Shown: positions 1-8,814, counted from the first letter of the stretch. The stretch is DNA of 64,000 bases from Burkholderia sp. lig30 (GCF_000687455.2 NZ_JGVW01000047.1:1-64000); one strand, 5' to 3'. Notes: generated by a model from the sequence alone, not told the origin. A program made the numbers and translations.

Positions 1-1
1 G

Positions 2-265
2 CCGGCCGGCCGGCTGTCGATTCCGGCCAACACGCTGCTGTTCCGCGCGGAAGGCCCGACCGTGGCGACCGTCGACGCGCACGGCCAGATCCGGCTGCGC
101 CCGGTCACGATCGCGCGCACCGTCGGCCAGACGCTGGAGATCGACGGCGGCGTGACGACCGACGACCGCCTCGTCATGAACCCGAGCGACGCGCTCGCGA
201 ACGGCGACCCGGTCGTGGTCGCGGCGCCCAAGGCCGCCTCCGGCGCCGCCGGAGCAAAAACGTGA
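2..265 (+). CDS. RND efflux periplasmic adaptor, C-terminal end (partial)
   Basis: Open reading frame entering from the left edge and ending in TGA at 263-265. The visible 87 residues have the C-terminal beta-barrel/membrane-proximal pattern of RND membrane fusion proteins (IPANTLLFRAEG, then LRPVTIAR, TLEIDGG, GDPVVVAAP). Such adaptors join an inner-membrane RND pump to an outer-membrane channel. Its stop overlaps the GTG start of the downstream OprM-type channel (GTGA), so the two are probably co-translated. The pump gene is expected upstream, outside the window. Substrate cannot be told from this fragment. Confidence 0.85.
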   Translation, partial: PAGRLSIPANTLLFRAEGPTVATVDAHGQIRLRPVTIARTVGQTLEIDGGVTTDDRLVMNPSDALANGDPVVVAAPKAASGAAGAKT

Positions 266-1734
266 CGCGCGCCCCGCTCGCGCTGACGCTGACGCTCGCC
301 GCCGCGCTCGCCGGCTGCACGGTCGGCCCCGACTACCACCGCCCGGCGGTCGACGCGCCTGCCGCATGGCGGCTCGATCCCGCCGACGCGTACTGGCATC
401 CGGCCGCGCCCGCGCATGCGCCGCTCGATCCGGCGTGGTGGAAGGCGTTCGGCGATCCGCAGCTCGATGCGCTCGAAACCCGCGCGTTGAATGACAACCA
501 GAGCCTTCAGGTCGTCGCGGCGCACTACGAGCAGGCGAAGGCAACGCTCGCGTCGGCCGGGTCCGCGCGCCTGCCCTCCGTCAACCTGAACGCAAGCGGC
601 CAGCGCTTCAGGATTTCGGGCGACCGCCCGCAGACGAATTACGCGGTCAGCAACGTGTCGACCGTGCAGAACGACGTGCAGATCGGCGCGAGCGTCAGTT
701 ACGAAGTCGATCTGTTCGGCCGCGTGCGGCGCAGCGTCGAGGCGGCGCAGGCCGGCACCGAGCAGGCGCGCGACGACTTCGCGGACGCGCGCCTCGTGCT
801 CACCGCCGACCTCGCGTCCAGCTATCTCGCGCTGCGCGAGCTGGATGCCGAGATCGACGTGGTCAACCGCTCGATCGGCCTGCAGCAGAAGGCGCTCGAC
901 TTCGTGTCGGCGCGCCATGAACTGGGCGCCGTGTCGGGCCTCGACCTGCTGCAGCAACAGGCGCAGCTCGACGCGACCCGCACGCAGGCGCAGTTGCTGG
1001 TCCAGCAGCGCGCGCAATACGAGCATGCGATCGCGACGCTCGTCGGCACGCCCGCGCCGGCGTTCTCGCTGCCGCCGCGCATCGTGCCGCTCACCGCGCC
1101 CGTGCTGCCGACCGGCGTGCCGAGCGACGTGCTGCAGCGGCGCCCGGACGTCGCGTCCGCCGAGCGTGCGATGGCCGCCGCGAACGCGCAGATCGGCGTC
1201 GCGCGCGCCGCCTATTTCCCGCGTGTGGTGCTGTCGCCCGACATCGGCTGGGATGCGACCCGATTCGCGGGGCTGTTCACCGTGCCGGGGCTGCTGTGGT
1301 CGATCGGCGCGTCGGCCAGCCAGCCGCTGTTCGAGGGCGGCCGCCTGCGCGCGGGCGTCGATTTCGCGCAGGCGGGCTACGTCGCCGCGCAGGCCAATTA
1401 CCGCCAGACCGTGCTCACCGCGTTCCAGGAGGTGCAAAATGCGGTCACCGGCCTGTCGGTGCTCGACGAGGCGGCGCGGCAGGCGGCCGCGGCCGTCGAC
1501 GATGCGCGCAAGCTGACCTCGCTCGCGCAGGATCGCTATGCGGGCGGCCTGACCGCGTTCATCGACGTGATCGGCGCCGAGCAGCAGCTGCTCGCGAGCG
1601 AGCGGCAGGCGGTGCAGATCCAGGGCCAGCGCGCGGCGCTCGTCGTCTATCTGGCGAAGGCGCTCGGCGGCGGCTGGGACGGCGACGCGCCCGCCGCGCC
1701 TGCTGCCGCCCCGCTCGCCGCAGCCGGCCCGTAA
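262..1734 (+). CDS. RND efflux outer-membrane channel lipoprotein, NodT/OprM family
   Basis: 490 aa. A signal peptide ends in lipobox LAGC (Cys about residue 19) followed by TVGPDYHRP, the hallmark of OprM/NodT-type TolC-like channels. Two OEP repeats follow; in the second, the conserved VGVARAAYFPRV-type stretch appears as IGVARAAYFPRV. It forms the trimeric outer-membrane exit duct for the tripartite pump. The GTG start at 262 overlaps the adaptor stop. The two-component regulator genes follow 31 bp later, so drug or metal efflux and its sensor are probably one transcript. Family assignment is firm; substrate is unknown. Confidence 0.93.
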   Translation: MTRAPLALTLTLAAALAGCTVGPDYHRPAVDAPAAWRLDPADAYWHPAAPAHAPLDPAWWKAFGDPQLDALETRALNDNQSLQVVAAHYEQAKATLASAGSARLPSVNLNASGQRFRISGDRPQTNYAVSNVSTVQNDVQIGASVSYEVDLFGRVRRSVEAAQAGTEQARDDFADARLVLTADLASSYLALRELDAEIDVVNRSIGLQQKALDFVSARHELGAVSGLDLLQQQAQLDATRTQAQLLVQQRAQYEHAIATLVGTPAPAFSLPPRIVPLTAPVLPTGVPSDVLQRRPDVASAERAMAAANAQIGVARAAYFPRVVLSPDIGWDATRFAGLFTVPGLLWSIGASASQPLFEGGRLRAGVDFAQAGYVAAQANYRQTVLTAFQEVQNAVTGLSVLDEAARQAAAAVDDARKLTSLAQDRYAGGLTAFIDVIGAEQQLLASERQAVQIQGQRAALVVYLAKALGGGWDGDAPAAPAAAPLAAAGP

Positions 1735-1765
1735 CGCACAACCCGCACAACCCGCGAACACGCAG

Positions 1766-2461
1766 ATGAAAGTACTGATCGTCGAAGACGAACCGAAAGT
1801 CGTCGATTACCTGAAAAGCGGCCTCACCGAGGAAGGCTGGGTGGTCGACACCGCGCTGGATGGCGAGGACGGCGCGTGGAAGGCGGTCGAGTTCGACTAC
1901 GACGTGGTCGTGCTCGACGTGATGCTGCCGAAGCTCGACGGCTTCGGCGTGCTGCGGGCGCTGCGCGCGCAGAAGCAGACGCCCGTCATCATGCTGACCG
2001 CGCGCGACCGCGTCGACGACCGCGTGCGCGGGCTGCGCGGCGGCGCCGACGACTACCTGACCAAGCCGTTCTCGTTCCTCGAGCTGATCGAGCGCCTGCG
2101 CGCGCTGACGCGCCGCGCGCGCGTGCAGGAATCGACGCTGATCTCGATCGGCGACCTGCGCATCGACCTGATCGGCCGCCGCGCGACGCGCGACGGCACG
2201 CGCCTGGAACTGACCGCGCAGGAATTCCAGCTCCTCAGCGTGCTGGCGCGCCGCAGCGGCGAAGTGCTGTCGAAGACGACGATCACCGAGCTGGTGTGGG
2301 ACGTCAATTTCGACAGCAACGCCAACGTGGTCGAGACCGCGATCAAGCGGCTGCGCGCGAAGCTCGACGGCCCGTTCCCCGACAAGCTGCTGCACACGAT
2401 CCGCGGCATGGGCTACGTGCTCGAGGTGCGCGACGACGCGGACGACGAGAGACGGTCATGA
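1766..2461 (+). CDS. OmpR-family response regulator, heavy-metal type (CusR/IrlR-like)
   Basis: 231 aa. N-terminal receiver domain with acidic pocket EDE (7-9), phospho-acceptor Asp51 in VVLDVMLPKLDGF and Lys in YLTKPF, then a C-terminal winged helix ending in the typical HTIRGMGYVLE. The closest family pattern is the CusR/CopR/CzcR/IrlR group of metal-responsive regulators. It overlaps the kinase gene by ATGA (2458-2461), so the two are translationally coupled. It probably activates the adjacent efflux operon; the inducing metal or compound cannot be read from sequence. Confidence 0.93.
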   Translation: MKVLIVEDEPKVVDYLKSGLTEEGWVVDTALDGEDGAWKAVEFDYDVVVLDVMLPKLDGFGVLRALRAQKQTPVIMLTARDRVDDRVRGLRGGADDYLTKPFSFLELIERLRALTRRARVQESTLISIGDLRIDLIGRRATRDGTRLELTAQEFQLLSVLARRSGEVLSKTTITELVWDVNFDSNANVVETAIKRLRAKLDGPFPDKLLHTIRGMGYVLEVRDDADDERRS

Positions 2462-3897
2462 AACGCTCGATCGGGCTGCGGCTGTCGGCGATGTTCGGCA
2501 TCACGTCGTTCATCCTCTTCTCGCTGATCGGCGTCGGCCTGTTCGTCGTGCTGGAGCGGCAGCTGTTCGCCGATCTGCGCATGACGCTCGACACGCGCGC
2601 GAAGGTCGCGCAGATGATCGTCGCGCACGCGACGACGGCGGAGCACTGGCACATCACGCAGGACAAGCTCGCGACCCTCGAGCCGCCCGACGGCTCGACG
2701 CGCTTCCAGGTCGTCGGCGACAATCCGGCGTTCCGCTTCGGGCACCCGGTCGACGGCACGCCGGACGGGCCGCCGGACGGCTCGTACCAGCTTTACCGGC
2801 TGAACGGCCGCGACTACGGCGCGATGACGAAAACCTTCACGCTCGACGGCGAAGGCGAGCGCCCGCCGCTGACGCTGATCGTCGCGACGTCGTGCGAGCG
2901 CACGCAGAAGATGCTGCTGCGCTTCGGCTGGACGCTCGCCGCGCTGATCGCCACCGCGACCTGCGTCGCGCTGCTGTTGAGCCGCGCCGTCACGCGCTTC
3001 GGCCTCGCGCCGCTCGAATGCCTGTCGCACGATGCCGCGACGCTCAGCCCGGCGAACCGGCAGCAGCGCCTGAAGACCGATGCGCTGCCGACCGAGCTGC
3101 ACGATCTCGCCGCGTCGTTCAATGGCGCGCTCGAACGCATCCAGCATGCGTACGAGCGGCTCGAAGCGTTCAATGCGGACGTCGCGCACGAGCTGCGCAC
3201 GCCGGTCAGCATCCTGATCGGCCAGACGCAGGTTGCGCTGACGAGCCGCGACCGCTCGGTCGAGCGGATGCGCCAGACGCTGCAGTCGAATCTCGAGGAA
3301 TTCGAGCGGCTGCGCGTGATCGTCAACGACATGCTGTTCCTGTCGCGCAGCGACCGCGGCGAGCGCGCGTCCGACCTGAAGGACGTGTCGCTCGCGGACG
3401 AAGTGCGGCGCATGCTGGATTTTCTGGAGATCCCGCTCGACGAGGCGCAGTTGCGCGCCGAGCTGCTCGGCGACGCGCGCGCGAGCGTCGATCCGTCGCT
3501 GTTCCGCCGCGCGATGACGAACCTGCTGATCAACGCGATCCAGCATTCGGCGGCCGGCGGCACGCTGCACGTGACGATCACGCGGCGCGACGCGCTGATC
3601 GAAGTGGGGGTCGCGAATCCCGGCGAACCGATCGACGCCGCGCAGCGCGCGCACATCTTCGAACGCTTCTATCGGCTCGAGGAGGCGCGCGCGAACAGCA
3701 TGGAGAATCACGGCCTCGGGCTGTCGATCGTCAAGGCGGTCGCCGAGATGCACGGCGGCGGCGTGTTCGTCGCATCGGCGGGCGGCTTCAATACGTTCGG
3801 GTTTTCCGTGGCGACGCCGCCGGGCGCCGGCGGGCCGATGCGAAACGCGGACGTGGAGCGCGCACCCGAGACCGGCCCGACGCGCGCGGTGCACTAA
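2458..3897 (+). CDS. Heavy-metal-type sensor histidine kinase
   Basis: 479 aa. Start chosen at the ATG that overlaps the regulator stop. Layout: N-terminal membrane helix (about 10-32), periplasmic sensor of about 110 residues, second helix (about 148-167), HAMP, dimerisation box AFNADVAHELRTPVS with the phospho-His, then an HATPase domain with N box (NLLINAIQHS) and G2 box (HGLGLSIVKAV). This is the CusS/IrlS/CzcS architecture. It partners with the regulator at 1766-2461. The sensor loop shows no obvious His/Met metal cluster, so the ligand is open. Confidence 0.93.
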   Translation: MKRSIGLRLSAMFGITSFILFSLIGVGLFVVLERQLFADLRMTLDTRAKVAQMIVAHATTAEHWHITQDKLATLEPPDGSTRFQVVGDNPAFRFGHPVDGTPDGPPDGSYQLYRLNGRDYGAMTKTFTLDGEGERPPLTLIVATSCERTQKMLLRFGWTLAALIATATCVALLLSRAVTRFGLAPLECLSHDAATLSPANRQQRLKTDALPTELHDLAASFNGALERIQHAYERLEAFNADVAHELRTPVSILIGQTQVALTSRDRSVERMRQTLQSNLEEFERLRVIVNDMLFLSRSDRGERASDLKDVSLADEVRRMLDFLEIPLDEAQLRAELLGDARASVDPSLFRRAMTNLLINAIQHSAAGGTLHVTITRRDALIEVGVANPGEPIDAAQRAHIFERFYRLEEARANSMENHGLGLSIVKAVAEMHGGGVFVASAGGFNTFGFSVATPPGAGGPMRNADVERAPETGPTRAVH

Positions 3898-3936
3898 CTC
3901 CGCTCGTGCCGATGGCCGGCGCCCGCACACCCGCGC

Positions 3937-3966
3937 GCCCGAGGGCAGTTTTCTTCGATACACGGC
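3937..3966. repeat. 30-bp direct repeat, copy A
   Basis: Matches 4306-4335 at 28 of 30 positions (core CCCGAGGGCAGTTTTCTTC). In both copies a shared block CCCTGCATGG follows about 63-69 bp downstream (4006 and 4369). Copy A lies 40 bp after the kinase stop and copy B lies upstream of the LysE gene, so the pair brackets the DUF2970 gene. Origin unclear; it could be a duplicated leader. Confidence 0.8.
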
Positions 3967-3998
3967 TGTCGTTCGACATTGACGTGCTTCCGACCCCG

Positions 3999-4202
3999 TC
4001 ACAATCCCTGCATGGTGCTGGTCGAATGCGCGATGAGGTGCACCACGCCGAAGAGGATTCCACCGATGCATAGCGCGAGGAAAACGGCAACGAACGGCAA
4101 CGCCACGAGATTGACGTTCGCGAAGTCGGCCTCGTGGGAGGCGCGCTTGCGCACCCCGAAGAAGGCGGAAAGGACAATGCGGATAAGGCGGAGGAATTTC
4201 AC
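3999..4202 (-). CDS. DUF2970 family small membrane protein
   Basis: 67 aa. GTG start at 4200-4202 chosen because the minus strand carries AGGAG about 6 nt before it and because the family begins near here (VKFLRLIRIVLSAFFGVRKR). The sequence then has DFANVNLVALPFVAVFLALCIGGILFGVVHLI, broken here into a basic N-terminal amphipathic helix and one C-terminal membrane helix (about 32-55). This matches DUF2970, a short proteobacterial inner-membrane family of unknown function. The gene is isolated, antisense to both neighbours, and bracketed by a 30-bp repeat. A longer in-frame ATG at 4376 exists but lacks a plausible ribosome site. Confidence 0.8.
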   Translation of the reverse strand: MKFLRLIRIVLSAFFGVRKRASHEADFANVNLVALPFVAVFLALCIGGILFGVVHLIAHSTSTMQGL

Positions 4203-4305
4203 GATCTGCTCCTGATGGTCGTTTCGCCCATCATGGAATTTCCCCGCATGGAAAAACAGAAGCAGTTTGGTCGAATCTGAAGGAAGCAACAACGCGATCG
4301 ACGCT

Positions 4306-4335
4306 GCCCGAGGGCAGTTTTCTTCAATACGCGGC
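4306..4335. repeat. 30-bp direct repeat, copy B
   Basis: Second copy of the repeat at 3937-3966, with two mismatches. It ends about 50 bp before the LysE gene, in its leader, followed by CCCTGCATGG and GGAGG at the LysE ribosome site. Confidence 0.8.
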
Positions 4336-4387
4336 CGGCCCTTCCCTTTAGCCTCGATGCGGTTTTCACCCTGCATGGAGGCATTCG

Positions 4388-4975
4388 ATGAGCATTCTCG
4401 TTTCGATGGCGGCGTTCGCGCTCGCGTCGTCGATCACACCCGGACCGGTCAACATCGTCGCGCTGAGCGCGGGCGCGCGCTACGGCATCGGCGCGAGCCT
4501 GCGCCACGCGGCGGGCGCGACGCTCGGCTTCGTCGCGCTGTTCCTGCTGATCGGCCTCGGCCTGCACGAAGCGCTGGCGCGCTGGCCGGCATTGACGACG
4601 GCGATCCAGTGGGGCGGCATCGCCTTCCTGCTCTACATGGCGGCGAAGCTGTCGCTCGACGACGGGCGGCTCAACGCGGACGCGACGGTCGAAGGCCCGT
4701 CGGCGGCCACCGGCGCGGCGATGCAGTGGCTCAACCCGAAGGCGTGGCTCGCGAGCGTGGCGGCGATGGGCGCCTATGCGGCCGACGGCGACCGCGCGCG
4801 GGTCTGGCAATTCGCCGCGCTGTATCTGGTGATCTGCTTCGCGTCGATCGCATGCTGGGCGTATGCCGGCGCGGCGCTGCGGCACCATCTCGCGAATGCG
4901 CGCCGCATGCGCGCCTTCAACCGGCTGATGGCGGTACTGCTGGCGGGCAGCGCGCTGTATCTGCTCGATGCTTGA
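4388..4975 (+). CDS. LysE/RhtB-family amino-acid exporter
   Basis: 195 aa, the usual family length. It has the N-terminal family signature SSITPGPVNIVALSAGARYG, six hydrophobic segments, and the conserved QWLNPKAWLASVAAMG mid-protein motif. LysE-type carriers export amino acids or related metabolites across the inner membrane by proton exchange. GGAGG lies about 8 nt before the ATG. No LysR partner is adjacent, and the substrate is not predictable. The gene probably stands alone; the next gene is convergent. Confidence 0.92.
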   Translation: MSILVSMAAFALASSITPGPVNIVALSAGARYGIGASLRHAAGATLGFVALFLLIGLGLHEALARWPALTTAIQWGGIAFLLYMAAKLSLDDGRLNADATVEGPSAATGAAMQWLNPKAWLASVAAMGAYAADGDRARVWQFAALYLVICFASIACWAYAGAALRHHLANARRMRAFNRLMAVLLAGSALYLLDA

Positions 4976-5144
4976 GGGCGGCTGAGGTCGGTTGGGGGCG
5001 GTCCGCTCGGGGTCGGTTGGCGCGGAGCCGCTCTGCTCAGAGTCGGTTTCTTGAAGCCGCTCTGCTCTTGGCGTCTGCTTGTCCGCTTGTCTGCCTGGGG
5101 CTGCTTGCGCCTGCGACCGTGACGGTCTGCGCTTGCCGCGCCGG

Positions 5145-6023
5145 CTAGCGCGGCACGGCGCCGCGATACTGGCCGGGCGTCGCGGCGGCGATCCTGCGGA
5201 ACGCGCGCTGAAAGTGCGCCTGATCGGCAAATCCCGCATCGAGCGCGACCTCGGCGATCGGCCGCCCGCGCCGCAACTCCGCGCGTCCGTACTGCACGCG
5301 CCGGTCGATCAGGTACGCGTGCGGCGTCATCCCGTAACGCGCGTTGAACGCGCGGATCAGGTACGACGGCGACAGATCGGCCGCCGCGCAGATCTCGTCG
5401 AGCGTCAGCGCGCGGCGGCAATGCGCGGCGATGTAGTCGGCCGCGCGCGCGAGCTTCGCGTTGTCCGCCCGCTGCGGCTCGCGCGCGTCCGCCACGCCGA
5501 GCGCGCCGTGCAGCCGCGTGAAGAACGCGACCGCCGCGCTCTCCTTGCGAAGCGCGTCCGCGCCGGGCGACACGAGCGTGCGATAGAAGCGGCTGAACGG
5601 CACGAACAGGTCGCGCCGGTAGGTCAGCTTGAGCGGAAACCCTTGAAAATCCCGGTTCGGGTTGCCGCCGAGCGCGTGCTGCAGGCGCGCAAGCCACGAC
5701 ACGTCCACGTACACCATCCGGTAGGCCCACGGCTCCGGCCCGTACGGATTGCACGCATGCACCTGCGCGGGATCGATGATCACGAGCCCGCCCGGGCCGA
5801 TGCGCTCCTTCATCGCGCCGTTCAGGTAGGTGCTGGTGCCGCCGACGATCGCGCCGAGCGAGAAGGTATCGTGCGAATGCTTCGCGTAACAGATCTCCCG
5901 GCCGTCGCTGACGGTGCGCGCCTCGATGAAAGGCAGCGCGTCGTCGCGCCAGAACGTCGACGGCACGGCAGGTTGGACGGAACGGCTCACGCGGCGGGCT
6001 CCCGGATCGAAAGGCGAACGCAT
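5145..6023 (-). CDS. AraC-family transcriptional regulator with N-terminal cupin
   Basis: 292 aa. An N-terminal sensing cupin (HSHDTFSLGAIVGGTSTY; DPAQVHACNP) precedes two helix-turn-helix motifs in the last 100 residues (LTLDEICAAADLSPSYLIRAF; IAEVALDAGFADQAHFQRAFRR). This is the common exporter- or catabolism-regulating AraC type. The start at ATG 6021-6023 gives the usual length, but the frame stays open upstream through the 7-bp repeat array at 6079-6155, where each CAT unit supplies another ATG on this strand. It is divergent from the SDR gene at 6321, the most likely target. Confidence 0.88.
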   Translation of the reverse strand: MRSPFDPGARRVSRSVQPAVPSTFWRDDALPFIEARTVSDGREICYAKHSHDTFSLGAIVGGTSTYLNGAMKERIGPGGLVIIDPAQVHACNPYGPEPWAYRMVYVDVSWLARLQHALGGNPNRDFQGFPLKLTYRRDLFVPFSRFYRTLVSPGADALRKESAAVAFFTRLHGALGVADAREPQRADNAKLARAADYIAAHCRRALTLDEICAAADLSPSYLIRAFNARYGMTPHAYLIDRRVQYGRAELRRGRPIAEVALDAGFADQAHFQRAFRRIAAATPGQYRGAVPR

Positions 6024-6078
6024 ACCGTACCCGGCGCGCGCGGCGGATGCAACCCGCAGGTGCCGCGAGCGTCCGCAC

Positions 6079-6155
6079 GCATCGCGCATCGCGCATCGCG
6101 CATCGCGCATCGCGCATCGCGCGTCGCGCATCGCGCATCGCGCGTCGCGTGTCGC
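6079..6155. repeat. Heptanucleotide tandem array, 11 units of GCATCGC
   Basis: Eleven head-to-tail 7-bp units: eight are exact GCATCGC, two are GCGTCGC and the last is GTGTCGC. A short (CCACCG)-type tract follows. The array sits between the divergent AraC regulator (start 6023) and SDR (start 6321). On the minus strand every GCATCGC unit contains an ATG, and because 7 is not a multiple of 3 these rotate through all three frames. Confidence 0.95.
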
Positions 6156-6320
6156 CACCACCGCCACCACCGCCACAATCGCCATCGCCATCGCGTATCG
6201 TGTGCGCAGAAGCGGGCGACAAGCGCCACACTGCCGATTCCCGCCGTTTCGCCTAAGCTTGGTATGCCCCGCGCCACCGCGCGCGCGGCGGCATTCCTTC
6301 TTCCACCACACATCACGGAT

Positions 6321-7115
6321 ATGCACATCGATCTGAATGGCAAGACGGCGGTCGTCACCGCCTCCACCGCCGGCATCGGGCTGGCGATCGCCGAAGGACT
6401 CGCGCGCGCAGGCGCGCGGCTCGTCGTCAACGGGCGCAGCGACACGTCGGTGAAGGCCGCCCTCGCGCATCTGCGGGTCGCGGCGCCGGGCGCGGTGGTC
6501 GACGGCGTCGCCGCCGACCTGTCGAACGCCGATGGCGCGGCGCGGCTCATCGCGGCGGCGCCTTCGGCGGACATCCTCGTCAACAACGCCGGGATCTACG
6601 GCCTCAAGCCGTTCTTCGACATCGACGACGGCGAATGGGAGCATTACTTCCAGATGAACGTGATGTCCGGCGTGCGGCTCGCACGGCACTACATGAAGGG
6701 GATGCTCGAGCGCGACTGGGGCCGCGTCGTGTTCATCTCGTCGGAATCGGCGCTGAACATCCCGGTCGACATGATCCATTACGGCTTCACGAAAACCGCG
6801 CAGCTGTCGATCGCGCGCGGCCTCGCGAAACTGGCGGCGGGCAGCCGGGTCACGGTCAACGCCGTGCTGCCGGGTCCGACGCTTTCCGAAGGGGTGAAGA
6901 CGATGCTCAGGGCGACCGCCGACGAAACCGGCCGGAGCGTCGATGAAGTGGCCGTCGAATTCGTGCGCACGCACCGCGCGAGCTCGATCATCCAGCGTCC
7001 GGCGACGCCGGAGGAAGTGGCGAACATGGTGGTCTACACGTGTTCGCCGCAGGCGTCGGCGACGACCGGCGCGGCGTTGCGCGTCGACGGCGGCGTGATC
7101 GACACGCTGGCCTGA
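6321..7115 (+). CDS. Short-chain dehydrogenase/reductase
   Basis: 264 aa. Rossmann nucleotide site TASTAGIG (residues 13-20), NNAG (88-91), catalytic Ser about 140 and Tyr154-x3-Lys158 (YGFTK). These are classical SDR features; Arg39 after the second strand (NGRS) suggests NADP(H) preference. The C-terminus ends GAALRVDGGVIDTL. Substrate unknown. It is divergent from an AraC regulator across a repeat-containing 297-bp gap and may be its target. Confidence 0.92.
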   Translation: MHIDLNGKTAVVTASTAGIGLAIAEGLARAGARLVVNGRSDTSVKAALAHLRVAAPGAVVDGVAADLSNADGAARLIAAAPSADILVNNAGIYGLKPFFDIDDGEWEHYFQMNVMSGVRLARHYMKGMLERDWGRVVFISSESALNIPVDMIHYGFTKTAQLSIARGLAKLAAGSRVTVNAVLPGPTLSEGVKTMLRATADETGRSVDEVAVEFVRTHRASSIIQRPATPEEVANMVVYTCSPQASATTGAALRVDGGVIDTLA

Positions 7116-7146
7116 CGGCGGCCGCGGGTGCGTGGCCGAGCGGCGG

Positions 7147-7518
7147 CTAGCGCGCGGTCACGCTCTGCACCTGCAACTGCCCCTTGCGATCCGCATCCAT
7201 GCAGGAATCGAAGCCGCGGTGCGTGACGCCGCCCGCTTTGTCGAATGCCACGTAATACGGCCGGCGATGGTCGCCGCGCTCGAGCAGGTAGTTGTAGCAG
7301 ACGCCCGTGCCGTTACGCACCATCCACACGCTGTGCGGATTGCCGCCCGCCAGCACCACCTGTGTGCGCGTCGCGCCCGGCTCGGACGCGGCTCGCGGCA
7401 CCGGCAGGCGCGAATAGGAAAACGGCCTGAACGCATCGAACCACGAGCAACCGCTCAACAGGCAGCTGGCCGCCAGAGACAGCGTCAAGGCAGGCCGGGA
7501 CATCTGGATCAGTCGCAT
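7147..7518 (-). CDS. OsmE-like outer-membrane lipoprotein
   Basis: 123 aa. Signal peptide with lipobox LLSGC, Cys about residue 24. The mature part follows the pattern of E. coli OsmE (SmpA/OmlA superfamily): TRTQVVLAGGNPHSV, GTGVCYNYLL, PYYVAFDKAGGVTHRGFDSC, including two conserved cysteines. OsmE is an osmotically induced envelope lipoprotein of poorly known role. The gene is single, and AT-rich sequence at about 7580-7620 upstream probably carries its promoter. The similarity is by eye and needs a profile search to rank against other SmpA-like proteins. Confidence 0.7.
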   Translation of the reverse strand: MRLIQMSRPALTLSLAASCLLSGCSWFDAFRPFSYSRLPVPRAASEPGATRTQVVLAGGNPHSVWMVRNGTGVCYNYLLERGDHRRPYYVAFDKAGGVTHRGFDSCMDADRKGQLQVQSVTAR

Positions 7519-7729
7519 GGTCGGTAGCTCGGCGGCGCCATGCCAGCGCGTTGGAAAACCACATGCTAATCGACCTGCCTGTCCGGATCGAAATAAATCG
7601 TAAAATTTGCCGAAAAATCAGCCGGCACTGCCGATTTCCGAAGCCGGGCATCACAATCCGGAGCCAGGTATCAAAAAATGGTTTGCTCCACGGGCGGCGC
7701 GCACGTCATCGCGTTGCCTGCCCGCGCCG

Positions 7730-8800
7730 TCACGCGACCCATTCGTTCCAGAGCATCGTGAGCACCGTCATCAGCGCGGGGCCGATGAACAGCCCGAGCA
7801 ACCCGAACGTCTCGGCGCCGCCAAGGATGCCGAACAACACCAGCAGGAACGGCAGCCGCGCGGAATTGCCGATCAGCACCGGCCGCACGAAATGCTCGGC
7901 GACGAACACGACGACGAACCCCACACCGGCCACGGCCAGCGCCCAGGCGGTCGCACCCTGGACGAACAGCCACAGTGCCGCGCCGCAGAACACGATCGGC
8001 GCGCAGAACGGCAGCATCGCGGCGATCGCCGTGACGAGCCCGAGCAGCGCCGCATGCGGCACGCCCGCCAGCGCATAGACAACGCCGAGCAGCGCACCCT
8101 CGCCGAGCCCGACCACGACGAGTCCCGTCACCGTGCCGTAGACCGCCGCGGCCATCCGCTCGATCAGTTGCGCGCCGTTCGCGCCGAACGCGCGCTGCGC
8201 GCCTTGCAGCAGTGCGCCGGACAGGCGATGCCCGGTGCGCAGGATCACGAACAGCGTGACGAGCATGAATGCGAACTCGAAGCTCGCGCGCACGAGCTTC
8301 GTGCCGAACTGCCGGCCGATCTCGATGACCGCCTCGCTGTTGACGCCCTTCACCGCGCTCGCGGCATGCAGCGGGTGCGCGAGATAGGTCTGCCACCAGT
8401 CCGCCACCTGCGGCCCGCCGTACGGCAGCCGGTTGACGACGTCCGGCATCGGCAGGCCGGTTTGCTGGACCGTGCGCGCCCACTCGCGCAACTCGTGCGC
8501 CTGCCCGATCGCCTGCACGAGCCCGATCGCAACCGGCAGCACGACGAGCAGCGATACCGCCGCCGTGATCGTCGTCGCGATGAAGATCGGCCGGTTGCGG
8601 AACGGCGGTTGCGCTTCGAGACGCGCGACGACAGGCCACAGTGCGATCGCGATCACGCCCGCCCAGGCGATGGCCGGAATGAACGCGCGAATCACCCAGA
8701 GCGCGAGCGCCAGCAGGCCGGTATAGAGCAGCGCGCGCGCCACCTGCTGCGCGCGCGGCGGCGCGGCGGATTCGGAACGCGGCGGTACGATCGTGCCCAT
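7730..8800 (-). CDS. AI-2E family (TqsA/PerM-like) inner-membrane permease
   Basis: 356 aa, with about eight hydrophobic segments. The C-terminal half carries family signatures (GLGEGALLGVVYALAGVP; PFVVVFVAEHFVRPVLIG-like; FGLLGLFIGPALMTVLTMLW). Members are trimeric or oligomeric transporters, including TqsA (AI-2 export) and Na+/H+ antiporters, so the substrate should not be inferred from the name. The ATG at 8798-8800 is chosen because AAGAGGTG lies about 4 nt upstream. It is separated from the oxidoreductase upstream by a strong terminator at 8815-8867. Confidence 0.88.
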   Translation of the reverse strand: MGTIVPPRSESAAPPRAQQVARALLYTGLLALALWVIRAFIPAIAWAGVIAIALWPVVARLEAQPPFRNRPIFIATTITAAVSLLVVLPVAIGLVQAIGQAHELREWARTVQQTGLPMPDVVNRLPYGGPQVADWWQTYLAHPLHAASAVKGVNSEAVIEIGRQFGTKLVRASFEFAFMLVTLFVILRTGHRLSGALLQGAQRAFGANGAQLIERMAAAVYGTVTGLVVVGLGEGALLGVVYALAGVPHAALLGLVTAIAAMLPFCAPIVFCGAALWLFVQGATAWALAVAGVGFVVVFVAEHFVRPVLIGNSARLPFLLVLFGILGGAETFGLLGLFIGPALMTVLTMLWNEWVA

Positions 8801-8814
8801 GGCACCTCTTGTCG

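Noticed and set aside
6079-6155. Tandem repeats considered as a CRISPR array
   Set aside because: Units are 7 bp with no spacers and no cas genes nearby. The arrays at 15863 and 27619 fail for the same reason.
6024-6974. Extension of the AraC frame upstream through the repeats and across the SDR gene (609 codons)
   Set aside because: The extension is low-complexity (MRDARCA repeats) and then runs antisense to a well-supported SDR. The ATG at 6023 gives the normal family length.
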